Positions 30,544-40,988 are shown, numbered from the stretch's first letter. The stretch is 42,533 nucleotides of DNA from Perkinsus olseni (GCA_013115125.1 JABANN010000287.1:1-42533), one strand, 5' to 3'. A program made the numbers and translations. The notes: generated from the letters alone by a model not told the origin.

Positions 30544-33022
30544 TTAATCGGCGAGCGAGTCCCTTCGCCTCACTGAAAGACATAAGAGCGGCCTATCCGA
30601 GACGTCGATCTTCACCGGCTTCGTATCGAAGCACGACGCGAGGGAAATAGTGGAGCCTTCCTCTACTCCACTGGCCTCGAGAGCTCCGACGCCGCCAGAA
30701 GAACACCAGGACTCGAGAGGGACGGTCCCCGAATGGGAATCCTTCCTCGAAGCATAGGCGTTGAGATAAGGGTCATCGTCTGTCCGGACTCCCTGTGCCT
30801 CAAGTGCCTCTCCAAACGAACGCATATAGTCGCCAGTTTTGTCGACGCTGTCTTGCGGCGATTCTCGGAGCCTTCGCAAGATGTCTCGGCCGTCCGGAGT
30901 CCTGAATGATGCGCGGAGTTGTGTATGAGCGAGGGGTCATCAGCGCTTCTCCAGAACGACCCACCTCAAAGGTAGATAGAGGCCATCACGCAAACGGACA
31001 AATGCCTCATCATCAGAGGGGACAGCTTCGATCACTTCTGAGCATTCAGCGAAGCGGCCTGATCCTTCCTTCGCATCGAAGGACGGCTTTGTTCGATAGG
31101 CAATCCCGCAGCGCGGCAGCACTTCGTAAGCTACTGTCTCAACAGTCATGAGGCCAGAGCAAACTGAACGATGCTGAACCGTCTCGACCAGAGGCGAGAG
31201 CCAGGCTCGTGAACTTTCGGTCAACATACTCGGGGAGTTTACTGCAGATGAGTTTCTGCTAGTGGCTCTCTACGAGCTTTTATGGATTTCCCCGTGCCAT
31301 CACTCGAGGCCTCAGATGATAACCGGCACCTAACCGGATATAGTATATCCGTGCCGTGAGAATATGTCCACGGACTTCTTCTCCTTTATTGAAGTCTTCG
31401 AGTTGATGAGTTTTCTCCCCTGTTACAACTTTCGACACAACAGATGGGATATACTCTGAAACCCTCTTTCCATGCGCAGCAATAGCTTTCTTGAGTCCTG
31501 AAAAGTCCAACTCCGGACTCCGATGCCGCGATTGGTAGCGCTTGAGCTCGATCGAATGCTGATTGGATGGTGGTTGATCGGAGGAGTGCACTGGCTGAGA
31601 ACACGAGGAGCAATAAATCTGCGTGAATCACCGACGCTTCGTCGATAGAGCTGGGCAACCGTACTGGATTTGAGGGAAGTACGGTACGGAGTACGTTTCA
31701 AACTGTGAACCTAGTACGGGTACGGAGAACTAGTACGTATTGAATATATTAAATAACGCATACGTGTATTAAATTACGTTGTACTTCAAGTACGGCGTGC
31801 TAGTACGGTACTTGGGAACCGCTGAGACGGATAGTACGGGTACGGAGCCGTACTCGTACTACCCGCACCGTACTCCGTACTAGACCGTACCCGTACTGCC
31901 GCCCACCTCTATTCGTCGATGATTCATCGAAGGGCGCCAACTCAGCATCTCCAATCAAGCGACATACATCCCACGCACAGCGGACCAAGAAATGGAGGAA
32001 AGGCAACCCCTTACTCGCACAGAGACCGCTCGAAATTGTCTGGGGCGGCCCGGATCATCAACAACCCGGAAGGAGACGCGTGCACCTAAGGTAAGAGATT
32101 GCAACATCCCAGTGCAGTCAGACGAGAGAACTTCCATTCGAACGATTGAACGATCTGAGGAGTCTCGATAAAGCAGACTCAAATGGAGCGAATCCATGAC
32201 GCATCGTCAAATCCCCAAGCTTCACAGGTACCCAAGCGTACAGTCCGTCCCAACATGAAAGCCAAGTCGAAAGCGGCGCAGGGGTTGTCATCACCTTCAA
32301 GACGATAAATTCGCAGCGGGAGATATCAACAGCTCACCAGCCTCAAGAGTCCTCGATACTCCGGTAGTAGAGGTCGGCCAATCGACATCATTCCGATGCA
32401 CGAAGACATCCCGCAGCCCCTGTCCGCCAGGCAGGAGACTCTCAGGAGAGATGAAGCCGTAGCCTTGGTAACGATCATATCTGAGGTCGACGCATGAGAT
32501 CCGCGGGTCACGCGAGGGAGCACTGCGGCTCGGGCTGGCAATTAGGACAGCGGCGTCATACTAGGTGGACGACCGAGGGACTCACTGGGATACATAACCG
32601 ATGAACCGTGACTCTGTTCGCTGCGATGTGCTAGAGAGTCCTCGAGTCGCAAGGAGAAGTCGGAGCTTCGAAGTATTGGTTCGCGCTACCGCGACGAGTG
32701 CTGCCATATTAATAGTGACTGCAAACTGGCGGGACCACAACAGTAACATCCGATCTATTGGAGCCCTTCATTCTGGGTCCAAATAAAAGAGAGGTAGCCG
32801 TAATCGGGATGGCAGAGCCCGGAGCGAACGAGGTGCCACTAGACCTATATGGGAACTGCTCGATTTGATGACCCGATTCGGAGGCATCTTGGTACCCGTG
32901 AAGCCTTTAGCTGAGAGAACTTCAGCTCGTACAATCTTGGCCTCGAATCGTGGTACGCCTTCGATGCCGATATCCCGAAGAAAAATAGCAGAGCGTACAG
33001 ACTCTACCTCAGCACGAGCCAT
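30544..33022 (-). CDS. Cold-shock-domain protein with SH3-like and disordered regions
   Basis: Exons 33022-32896, 32534-32338, 32085-32015, 31594-31376, 31173-30965 and 30901-30544; all joins from 32338 on keep phase. There may be another exon between the first two. The cold-shock domain has both RNA-binding motifs: YQGYGFISPESLLPGG (RNP1 type) and LRDVFVHRNDV (RNP2 type), ending in LEAGARVSFRVVDDPGRPRQ. A later segment, YEVLPRCGIAYRTKPSFDA with VIEAVPSDDEAFVRLRDG and LYLPLRTPDGRDILRR, looks like a small beta-barrel; I do not know a name for it. Such proteins bind single-stranded RNA and control translation. The intron between exons 3 and 4 contains a GTACGG-rich array. It runs the same way as the WD40 gene, 107 bp upstream of it. 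Confidence 0.8.
31676..31900. repeat. GTACGG/CCGTAC array in an intron
   Basis: Some 225 bp are dominated by gtacgg, agtacg and their reverse complements. agtacgggtacgg near 31831 pairs over 13 bp with ccgtacccgtact near 31883-31899. It sits inside the 420-nt intron of the cold-shock gene. Confidence 0.85.
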
Positions 33023-33486
33023 GATCTAGATACCAAGATTCTCGGTGGCTCAGGAGTTAACAGTCTCGCTGGCTCGTAGCTGTTTACGAGCATCGCTACC
33101 GTAAGCACTTCGACCAGTGGGGATGGGTGCCCGACCCTCATATCCGGCTACTCCACTGTCTAAGGATTTGTTGCGTTCCTGAGAAGGTTTGTGCAAGTTC
33201 GATATGCCCTATCGAATTATGAGCTGAAACGCTGGTACCATATGCTAACACATACACATACGGTAACACTATATCAACTCATCTGCTCCATCCTTCAACA
33301 TGTGTCGAAAATAGTGGAAAAATACTTTTTCTAAGACTTTGTGGCACAGTGTACTGCCGCGACCCTCGCGAGATTAAAAACTCTATCCAACGCGAATTCT
33401 CATCAACTGTGAAGGAGCTTACTGCTCTACGTGGTGGTTGCTGATACGAAGCTCTAAGACTTGGGAAAAGCGAAAGTATAACAGGC
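33023..33486. other. Intergenic stretch, no gene seen
   Basis: The only frames here are shadows running into the dioxygenase gene. It lies between the 5' end of the cold-shock gene and the 3' end of the dioxygenase gene. Confidence 0.55.
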
Positions 33487-34701
33487 CTAGCCAGAGACTC
33501 CCTCGAGAGCACGACGGTGATACTCCACAGCCTCCTCATCGAGGATTCCGCTTCTCTTATAGTATTCAATAAGAAACGCCTCACAGTCGTGGCCACCAGT
33601 CCCACGGATTTCCATCCGAGGCTGGGGCTCAACAAAAAACGGTATCGAGTATCTTGGGTTGGAGCATGTCTCCGGCCGAATGACTCGGTGAATGTTGGAC
33701 TTATACAATCCCTCAGTAATCTGCATCATCATATCACCAACATTAACAACGAAGAAATCTGAGTCGGCGTTGGGCGGCACGTCGATCCAGTGTGCCCCTT
33801 CAGGCGACAGTACTTGCAGACCACCAGAACCGTCTTGAAGTAGGATAGTGAGCAGACCGTAGTCTCTATGAGCACCAATCCCTATGCTCTCTCCGCTAGG
33901 TAGCTTGCCGGCTTGATTTCCCTTGCCCGGCGGGTAATGGAGCATCCTCAGAGTGCTGATCATGTTCTCAGAATTACAGTGAGAGGCCAAGCCTGGGGCC
34001 AGGTTGTGGTACCGCTGCAAGGCGACCTCGGTAAGAGCGATCAGATAACTCGAAAGCTCGATAACGTCCTCGTAATATGCAGTAACAAAACCCTTAAAAT
34101 TCTCGGCGGTGACGTCCTTGTCACCACTCACATAGTAAAAATTCGAGCCCTCCATCAACTGATCAGCCGACAGCTGAGAGTCTTCATAGTAATAGCAGCT
34201 GTCCTCTGCGTCGGACGGCGTCGAAGCATGCGTGCTCCTACCAGGAGACACAGGGCAGCGGCGCGAGTTCAGCTCGAGCGGCCACCTGTTGAGCTTCGGG
34301 TCACAGAAAAGTCTGCCAACGACGGAACCCCGATGGAAACCCGATGGTGGCGGATATTCTCGACCGACCTCCCAACCTTCCTTCGAGTCAATAACCTTCT
34401 TGTTGGAGATGGCTTCCTTGGTATCCTGGATGGAGGTGAGACCTTCAATATTCTCGCCACCCACGCCAAAGTAACCGCGGATAGAGTGCGGCAGAGGGCT
34501 CAGGGAGGTGCGTTTTTCGCTACCGTCCACGCTGAACAGGGCCGATGCCATTCGGAGAGCCGTCCGATTCCTCGAGGCAGGGAACTTGGGGGCATTTTTG
34601 ATAATCATGAACCCCAGAGTACTCATAGCGTGATCGACAGCCTCCACAGTGTCGAGGAACGAGGAGGAGAGGTCGACCACAGGAATGGTCGTTATTGACA
34701 T
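33487..34701 (-). CDS. 2-oxoglutarate/Fe(II)-dependent dioxygenase, uninterrupted
   Basis: A single open frame of 404 residues begins at the ATG before SITTIPVVDLSSSF, the standard start of isopenicillin N synthase-type oxygenases. The frame stays open further upstream, but that stretch looks like leader sequence. Iron ligands are His and Asp in GAHRDYGLLTILLQDG and His in SNIHRVIRP; the 2-oxoglutarate Arg and Ser are in RYSIPFFVEPQPR. TLRMLHYPPG and GGLQVLSPEGAHWIDVPPNA complete the family pattern. All key residues are present, so it should be active; the substrate is unknown. Unlike the dioxygenase at 10712-12727 it has no introns, which suggests retroposition or a separate origin. Confidence 0.93.
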   Translation of the reverse strand: MSITTIPVVDLSSSFLDTVEAVDHAMSTLGFMIIKNAPKFPASRNRTALRMASALFSVDGSEKRTSLSPLPHSIRGYFGVGGENIEGLTSIQDTKEAISNKKVIDSKEGWEVGREYPPPSGFHRGSVVGRLFCDPKLNRWPLELNSRRCPVSPGRSTHASTPSDAEDSCYYYEDSQLSADQLMEGSNFYYVSGDKDVTAENFKGFVTAYYEDVIELSSYLIALTEVALQRYHNLAPGLASHCNSENMISTLRMLHYPPGKGNQAGKLPSGESIGIGAHRDYGLLTILLQDGSGGLQVLSPEGAHWIDVPPNADSDFFVVNVGDMMMQITEGLYKSNIHRVIRPETCSNPRYSIPFFVEPQPRMEIRGTGGHDCEAFLIEYYKRSGILDEEAVEYHRRALEGVSG

Positions 34702-34756
34702 TGAAAGATAACTGAGATCAGAAGCAGCGTACGCCACTGTGACTAAACTCAAACCT

Positions 34757-34780
34757 ATTATACTGTATAATTTATACAGT
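34757..34780. repeat. Zigzag palindrome (centres 34764, 34771)
   Basis: ATTATAC-t-GTATAAT (7-1-7) overlaps ACTGTATAA-t-TTATACAGT (9-1-9), with centres 7 nt apart. It lies 56 bp upstream of the dioxygenase ATG, where it could also affect transcription. Confidence 0.95.
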
Positions 34781-34827
34781 TGGCTTATACACTGTGTTCT
34801 GATGAAGGGAATGCAGCACGCAGACAT

Positions 34828-34907
34828 GAGGCCACTATGCCACATACAGAGATGACTCATCTCAGATGAGGCCACTATGCCACGTTTGGACACGAGGCCA
34901 CTATGCC
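34828..34907 (-). promoter_or_regulatory. Three copies of a GGCATAGTGGCCTC motif upstream of the dioxygenase
   Basis: On the plus strand gaggccactatgcc occurs at 34828, 34868 and 34894. Read with the gene it is GGCATAGTGGCCTC, 127-207 bp before the ATG, in one orientation and with unequal spacing (40 and 26 bp). Repeated, same-sense copies in this place look like a factor-binding or transcription-start element, or a young tandem repeat. I do not know the motif. Confidence 0.4.
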
Positions 34908-36272
34908 GGGTGATGGGAGAACGGCGGTCGGGAATATTGCGGTACTGAGCCAGAGCCTGAGCACTGCCTTGAGCTGCAGGTGATGCTGCTGCTGCCGTGT
35001 GGCGTTGTGACCTCAGTTGGTACTCAGCGATGTAGCATAGCGGCCCTTATTTTCCCATGCGGCATTTCATTCGTCCCAGACTCTATATCCCGGTGGTGCA
35101 TCACTCTTGAAGTTCCATTGAAGCCGCTCCCAGAGGTAGAGTGCACGCCTGCATATCGGCAACAACACCACTACGCTCGAGCTAAGGCGACTTGACCAGA
35201 AGGAATGAATCCCCGTGTAGCCAAGACGACTCGCAAAATCCAGTCCCGGAAAACGACAGGGTGAACATGCAGCTGAAGCTGAGCGTGCGTTCGACCGCGG
35301 CAAAAACAAAAGTCGACGACTGATCTCTTCGGCGGTGCTGCAGATTTCCGCCACCAGGCTCGAAATTCTCGCAGTTCCTTCGATTAAACCCCCCACTGCT
35401 CGACTTGCAGACTATCATGAAGGGACCGGTAGCACCGCGGCCTCGAACGGCACGCAGCTGAGAGCACGCTCGATGAACTTCCACGTCATTCAGCTGAAGA
35501 TGGAGAGCGAACAACCTCCTTGTCCCGTTCGCACCAAGCGGAACAATCTCGCTCGCCCTAAGCATGCGTGCACCCCATCCCGACCATTGCGACGGGGCAT
35601 TCTCAGCTCACGGCGCCGGCCTCCCACGACACCGGGAACTTGTCGAGCTGCCCGGGTTCGACCACAGATCGACCTAACAGTCATTTCGCACATCCGTGAA
35701 ATCAAAACTGTCTGTTACACAGTTGTACTGCTCTCTGCGAGGACGATGAATCGCCAAGCGATAGTAGGAAACAACGGCATGTAGTAGCACTTACCTCAAC
35801 AGAATCCAGCGTCGAAGAGCACCGGTCCAAATTGCGTTCGTTTACGAAGATTCTTCGAGGTCACTGAGGTTCCCAGCGGTACATCAGGTAAATCTCTTTC
35901 GGCTCATCCGTCGCTCCCCTGCAATCACCGATCTGCTCCGTTCAAGGCCCGCGTGCACTGAACAAGTAGAACCTTGCTCATTAACAGGGCAGGCCGCGTG
36001 ACGCAGCAATCATCAGAACAAAAAAAACCCTAGCAGAGCTGCGCAGTCGGATTGTATTCCTCCCGCTGAGCTCGACTCCGGCCGAACGCAAGAGGACCTT
36101 CATCCTCCTAGTACAACTCATCACCGTCGAATGTCACATGCGAGATACAGCAATGATCTTGGCTGGACCCTAGGTGGAAGGCTCAACACGTAGTTCTCAG
36201 TGAGCTTTGTTCACCATTTGGCACTTTAGTAAACCCTCAGCACCACCACATCATCACGTCGAAGACGAAAAT
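34908..36272. other. Intergenic stretch, possible gene fragments
   Basis: Minus-strand frames at 35067-35396 (WERLQWNFKSDAPPGYRVWD near its end) and 35182-35565 (LHLQLNDVEVHRACSQLRAV) read a little like protein but overlap each other and show no splice chain. I see no supported gene. Confidence 0.35.
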
Positions 36273-37700
36273 CTAGTTTACCCTGGCCCAACTCGCCTCA
36301 GCTATCGCCTGTTTGATTGCGACGTCGGGTCGAAGGAGCCCATACGACATCTCGTCCCCTGCCTTCGTCCTGACTCGGCCCTCAGTAGAGTTCAATAGTA
36401 TCCTCTCGATTTCCTGCGGCGTGAAGTTCTTGAAACTTTTCATCAATACCACTATGCCTGCAGCAGCTGCTGCGGCAGCCGATGAGCCCCAGCTCTTGCC
36501 ATACACCCAGTGATCCCCGTCATACTTTCTCGTCGGAACCACCACATCCGTCGAGGGCACTCCAAAGCTGGCAAGTTTGGAGGTGGCAGTCGTGAGGATA
36601 ACGGGTTCAGTCGCCACCGTCGCAGCGACACAGAGGACCCCAGGTAAACTATTTGCTAGAGAGCATGGAAGCCTCAGTTCGTCCAAGCTATTAGTATCAT
36701 CGGAATTGGCGGTAGGGGTCAGAACCACGATACCCTTGGCCACAGCCCTATTGAGTACAGCCTTATACAAGAGTGCCGTCTCCTGATCAAACTCACCGCC
36801 ACACGCAAATAATATAACCTCAGTGGCCTCTGAGTTCTGAGCTGCATCCCACGCCCGCAAAATCGCGGCATAGTCGGGATCTGATCGTCCCTGTGACATT
36901 CGTATTGGGAAAATTCTCACTTTATCAGCGATGCCAGCCATCCCGATCCCGTTGTTAATGTTCGCCCCGAGGATGCCGGCCATCGCCGTACCATGGCCAT
37001 GATGATCTTCCACAGACTTCTTCCATGACCAAGAAGCATCGAAGCCCTCCAGTACCTTCCCCTCGAATTCAGGATGCCCCGGTGTTATACCGCTATCCAA
37101 GATAGCCACGACAACATCTCTCCGAGGGGGACCTGATTGTCTTACTGCCCCCCAGGCTTCCCTAATCCTCAGCGCCTCGAATAATATTTCCTGGTCTATA
37201 AAGTACGGATCATTCGGAGGATATTTCAACGCATCCTGATACGTCTCGCGAGTCGAACCACGTGACGCGATTGAGGCCCCCGCTCCAGCATGCCCCGTTT
37301 CGAATGAAGCCAACTGCGAGCCATTCGCGCATGCCGCTACCTCGTAGCTCCCATCAGATGCAATCGAGCGGACGAAGCGGCATATGTCCACGTGGGAGAC
37401 CGGGCAACCCTCACTCCCAGCGTGAACGACTTGCACGTCGATAGCTACCAAATCTTCTATCACGGTCGACTTCTTCGCCCCTCCGAAGCATTTCGATAAC
37501 CGATCCCATTCGCCGTCCAATATTCCCTTTTCCTTAATGAGGTCACGGTGGAGGTGGAAAGCCTCCTCAATACCGACTCGTTTGCCGCGAGAATCTCGTA
37601 TCATAACCACCGCTGTGTCGTGCTGTACTGAGAGTACAGCCAGCAGGAACAGAATAATCAGCACTGCCGGTAAACGAAGGAGAGAGAACTCGTGTAGCAC
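36273..37700 (-). CDS. Subtilisin-like serine protease, copy A
   Basis: 475 residues, uninterrupted. A signal peptide or anchor (LRLPAVLIILFLLAVLSV) opens the frame. A propeptide-like region of about 150 residues precedes the S8 peptidase domain. The catalytic triad is visible: Asp in VVVAILDSGI, His in HHGHGTAMAGI, Ser in WGSSAAAAAAAG; the oxyanion Asn is in TPTANSDD. The usual Pro after the active Ser (GTSMAAP) is Ala. Secreted subtilases are known virulence-linked proteases in Perkinsus; the role here is inferred. The frame starts with GTG where copy B has ATG, so either an upstream exon supplies the start (an acceptor-like ggcag precedes it) or copy A has lost its normal start and signal peptide. 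Confidence 0.88.
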   Translation of the reverse strand: MLHEFSLLRLPAVLIILFLLAVLSVQHDTAVVMIRDSRGKRVGIEEAFHLHRDLIKEKGILDGEWDRLSKCFGGAKKSTVIEDLVAIDVQVVHAGSEGCPVSHVDICRFVRSIASDGSYEVAACANGSQLASFETGHAGAGASIASRGSTRETYQDALKYPPNDPYFIDQEILFEALRIREAWGAVRQSGPPRRDVVVAILDSGITPGHPEFEGKVLEGFDASWSWKKSVEDHHGHGTAMAGILGANINNGIGMAGIADKVRIFPIRMSQGRSDPDYAAILRAWDAAQNSEATEVILFACGGEFDQETALLYKAVLNRAVAKGIVVLTPTANSDDTNSLDELRLPCSLANSLPGVLCVAATVATEPVILTTATSKLASFGVPSTDVVVPTRKYDGDHWVYGKSWGSSAAAAAAAGIVVLMKSFKNFTPQEIERILLNSTEGRVRTKAGDEMSYGLLRPDVAIKQAIAEASWARVN

Positions 37701-37920
37701 TGCCAGACTGCTATTTCATAAGGGCACAGCTGAGTCGAACAAGATGGAACACAATTGCGGCTTAACCCGTCCGATACTGCACACACCATCGAGCTCGGTC
37801 CCTTGAGAACGCACTTCTGAACTTGCACGGGACGACTCACCATCACCAGATATAACATGGAAAACACAGCCACAGCGTACAGAAGGCCATACATCACATA
37901 AGCGCGATGCCAACTAAAAA

Positions 37921-39348
37921 CTAGGCTATCTGAGACCACATTGCCTCAGCTATCGCCTGTTTGATTGCGACGTCGGGTCGAAGGAGCCCATACGACATCT
38001 CGTCCCCGGCCTTCGTCCTGACTCGGCCCTCAGTAGAATTCAACAGTATCCTCTCAATTTTCATCGGCGTGAAGTTCTTAAAACTTTTCATCAACACCAC
38101 TATTCCCGCGGCAGCTGCTGCAGCAACCGATGACCCTTGGCCCTTCGCGTAGCGCCAAACATCCCCGTCGCGTATTGGCGTCGGGTATGTGACGTTGGTG
38201 CCAGGCATGCCGAGACTAGCAAGCTTCGTAGCATCACCCAAGGCAGTGAGGGGATCGCTTGTCACTGTCGCTGCGATGCAAAGGACTCCCGATACTCCGT
38301 GGGCTAGAGCGCAGGGCAGCTCCACTTCCTCTGGGCCGTCGACATTGTCAGAATTAGGAGCAGCCGTGAGAACTAGAATTCCATTCTTCACGGCTTTCTC
38401 CAGTACAAGCTTGTAGAATATAGATCTGTCCTGGTCGAACCAGCCTCCAGCAGAATAGAGTATAATGTCGGTATCCGCGAACATAAGGGCTGCCTCCCAT
38501 GCACGCACCACCCTCTCGAACGCGGCTTCCGTTCCCTTCTCTGACATCCTTATCGGTCGGACCAGAACCTTATCCGCGATGCCAGCGATTCCGAACCCAT
38601 TGTTAATATTGGAGGCAATGATACCGGCCATCGCCGTACCGTGGCCAAAGTGATCCACTACCGACTTCCTCCAGGTACCAGAAGCATCGTGTCCCTCCAG
38701 TACCTTCCCCTCGAATTCAGGATGCCCCGGTGTTATACCGCTATCCAAGATAGCTACGACAACGTCTTTCCGAGGGAGACCCGATCGTCTCACAGCTTTC
38801 CAAGTTTGCCGAATTCCCAGAGCTCTGAAGTAATCTCTTTGCTCTGAGAATAACGGGTCATTCGGAGGGTATTTTAGTACACTACAATACGCTCTCAAGC
38901 TAGCCTCAGCTCCGACCATCGAGGCATCTGCCCCCGCTGAGCTCATTCTGAAGGAACTAGGCTCCAACCCGTCCGTGCATGCAGCTACCGTGTAGTTCAA
39001 ATCGGGCTTGAGGGACTTTACGAAGTTGCAAATCCCCTCATGAGATGTCGGACACTCCAAACTGCCAGCGTGGACAATTTGAATGCCGGTTGTCTCCAAC
39101 TTCTCTATCACAGCCGACTCCTCGTCGCATCGTAAGCACTTCGACAATCGAATTGATTCCCCGTCCGACGATCTCTTTTCCCCCATTACCTCTCGATGCT
39201 TGCGGAAAGCATCTTCTATGCCGACTCGTTCGCCGCGAGAATCTCGTATCATAACCACCGCTGTGTCGTGCTGTACTGAGAGTACAGCCAGTAGGAGTAC
39301 AATAATCAGCACTGCCGGTAAACGTAGGAAGGAGGACTCGCGTGGCAT
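37921..39348 (-). CDS. Subtilisin-like serine protease, copy B
   Basis: 475 residues from the ATG of MPRESSFLRLPAVLIIVLLL, a good signal peptide. The order is the same as copy A: propeptide, then the S8 domain with Asp in VVVAILDSGI, His in HFGHGTAMAGI, Asn in TAAPNSDN and Ser in GQGSSVAAAAAAG. All catalytic residues are present. It lies 220 bp upstream of copy A in the same orientation, a tandem duplicate. The two share almost identical ends (DTAVVMIRDSRG; TEGRVRTKAGDEMSYGLLRP) but a much more diverged propeptide and mid-domain. Both lack introns. A further ATG-less extension reaches 39363. Confidence 0.92.
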   Translation of the reverse strand: MPRESSFLRLPAVLIIVLLLAVLSVQHDTAVVMIRDSRGERVGIEDAFRKHREVMGEKRSSDGESIRLSKCLRCDEESAVIEKLETTGIQIVHAGSLECPTSHEGICNFVKSLKPDLNYTVAACTDGLEPSSFRMSSAGADASMVGAEASLRAYCSVLKYPPNDPLFSEQRDYFRALGIRQTWKAVRRSGLPRKDVVVAILDSGITPGHPEFEGKVLEGHDASGTWRKSVVDHFGHGTAMAGIIASNINNGFGIAGIADKVLVRPIRMSEKGTEAAFERVVRAWEAALMFADTDIILYSAGGWFDQDRSIFYKLVLEKAVKNGILVLTAAPNSDNVDGPEEVELPCALAHGVSGVLCIAATVTSDPLTALGDATKLASLGMPGTNVTYPTPIRDGDVWRYAKGQGSSVAAAAAAGIVVLMKSFKNFTPMKIERILLNSTEGRVRTKAGDEMSYGLLRPDVAIKQAIAEAMWSQIA

Positions 39349-40231
39349 TCTGAGGGCATTCAAAACATAAAAGCCCCGCTGAAATGGATAAGCAGAAACC
39401 CGACCGCGGGTTGCTCCAGCTTATACGAAGTGTATCATCACCTGCGAATTACGATTATTCCAGCGATCGACAGTTTCGTCCCTCGGCCTCGCGATGCTCA
39501 GGATAATCAAAATGTATTCATCGATCAGAACTGTTACCCAGGGCAACGAGATCCCCTGCTGAAGATGCTTCCTTCAAACTGTTGAGTAGAGACGGAATGA
39601 TTCACGTCTGAAATGGTAGATCCTGGCAAGTTACAAGTGTTCCTTGGAGATTGTACTTCTCCCTTGGAGGTTAGGAATTAACCATCGATGACTACAAACT
39701 GTGCAGAATGTCCCTGCGGCAGTGCAGCACAACCGCTAATAGCCGTCGTGATCGCTGGAGTAGATAGGGCGAGCACGGGTTTTCGTGCGCCACGTGCGTA
39801 GACCATGTGCGGACCCCCTTTGGTTCATAGACAATAGCTCTTCTGCTGGCTAGGATGACGAGGATCCCGTACGGCGTACGCCCGTCGAACACAACTCTTT
39901 TTATACATCCATTTCATCGTCTTTACCAACGCATACTGCGTCCTGCACGGCAGGAACGCAAGCGGGGCGAACAACTTGGCGCACGCCCCAGAGCAGGCAA
40001 AAATTTTCGCGCACGCCCGAAATTCCTGCTTTATACGATTGACTCGGGTCGAATTGACACGCCCTTCGCGAGCCGCTCGTCAGTCTTGCCAGCGGGTTCC
40101 GAACAAGGATCGTTTGGACGCAAACTTTTGAGGCGATCCGAGAATCTCGGGGAGAGACTTTGTATAGCACGACTGTGCCAGAAGTACCACTAGGTCAGCG
40201 GCAAGAACATCAATGAGGATCCTATCCCGGG

Positions 40232-40278
40232 GTAGGGATGTTCTTCATTGCAGCCGCTGCAATGAAGAACATCCCTAC
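40232..40278. repeat. 47-bp perfect palindrome, single-base centre
   Basis: Two 23-nt arms beginning gtagggatgttcttc are exact reverse complements around c at 40255. A second stem, ACGCTGC/GCAGCGT with a 3-nt loop, follows at 40276-40292. Confidence 0.96.
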
Positions 40279-40717
40279 GCTGCGATGCAGCGTGTCACCC
40301 GGGCGCAACTGTCATAAATGAATAACGGCTTGGGAATGGCATTGATGAGCCTTGAAACTGAGAGTAGCTTTTCGGTGAATTATCATGCTAGACAGTTGAA
40401 GACGTGCTGAACAATGATAAACGACTTGGTCTGGGACTTTGTGTGAGACCTAGCCTATGTCATCTAGGTCACGGTGACGTGTCGGCCATGATATGGGGTC
40501 AATGCCTCGGCCAGCCTGTCGAACATCGAGGAGGCGTCAGTCCATGACTCGAAAAGTATATGCATCTGAAAGGACGAAGACAAGACTGTTCTCATGCTTC
40601 TAACGTTCGACCGAGCTGAGACGCCAGTTCAAGACGCTGTGTGACAACATCTCATTCCACGACGTATGAATGTTGTTTTACTGATAACCCACATGAGATA
40701 AACTCTCCTTAACTTAT

Positions 40718-40795
40718 CCCTCTTGAAACAATGTACATCGGTGCTAATTTGACTTAGCCGGTTCTCGGCGTCGGGCTTGAACTCCTACACACGAG
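40718..40795 (+). mobile_element. Dispersed element remnant (copy 4 of 4)
   Basis: It shares tatccctcttgaaacaa and tacatcggtgctaat with the copy at 27060-27138 over about 78 bp, in the opposite orientation. An old fragment with no LTRs visible. Confidence 0.5.
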
Positions 40796-40988
40796 ATTTT
40801 GCCCCTCGAGCGGATGCCCAATCAGCAGGCAATAGCCCGATGAAAGCTTCCTTCTCACACTCTACGAGTACCTGTGTGGGTGCTACCAGCGACAATGAAC
40901 TCGAAAACCGAGACTCGGAGCCCTGAAGGAGGTCGTTTTTCGAAATCGCCAAATAGCACGTAAGTCAGTAAGTACACAGAGCAATTGG

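Noticed and set aside
34828-34907. Spliced-leader genes, as used by dinoflagellates and Perkinsus
   Set aside because: The repeated motif does not match the conserved leader pattern (CCGTAGCC...GGCTCAAG) and no donor site follows it.
35067-35565. A minus-strand gene between the dioxygenase and the subtilases
   Set aside because: Two overlapping frames show a few protein-like words but no splice chain, no motif and no conserved partner in the window.
39855-40193. A 112-codon plus-strand open frame
   Set aside because: Arg-rich composition typical of a shadow frame, no motif, and it lies in a palindrome-rich gene-free region.
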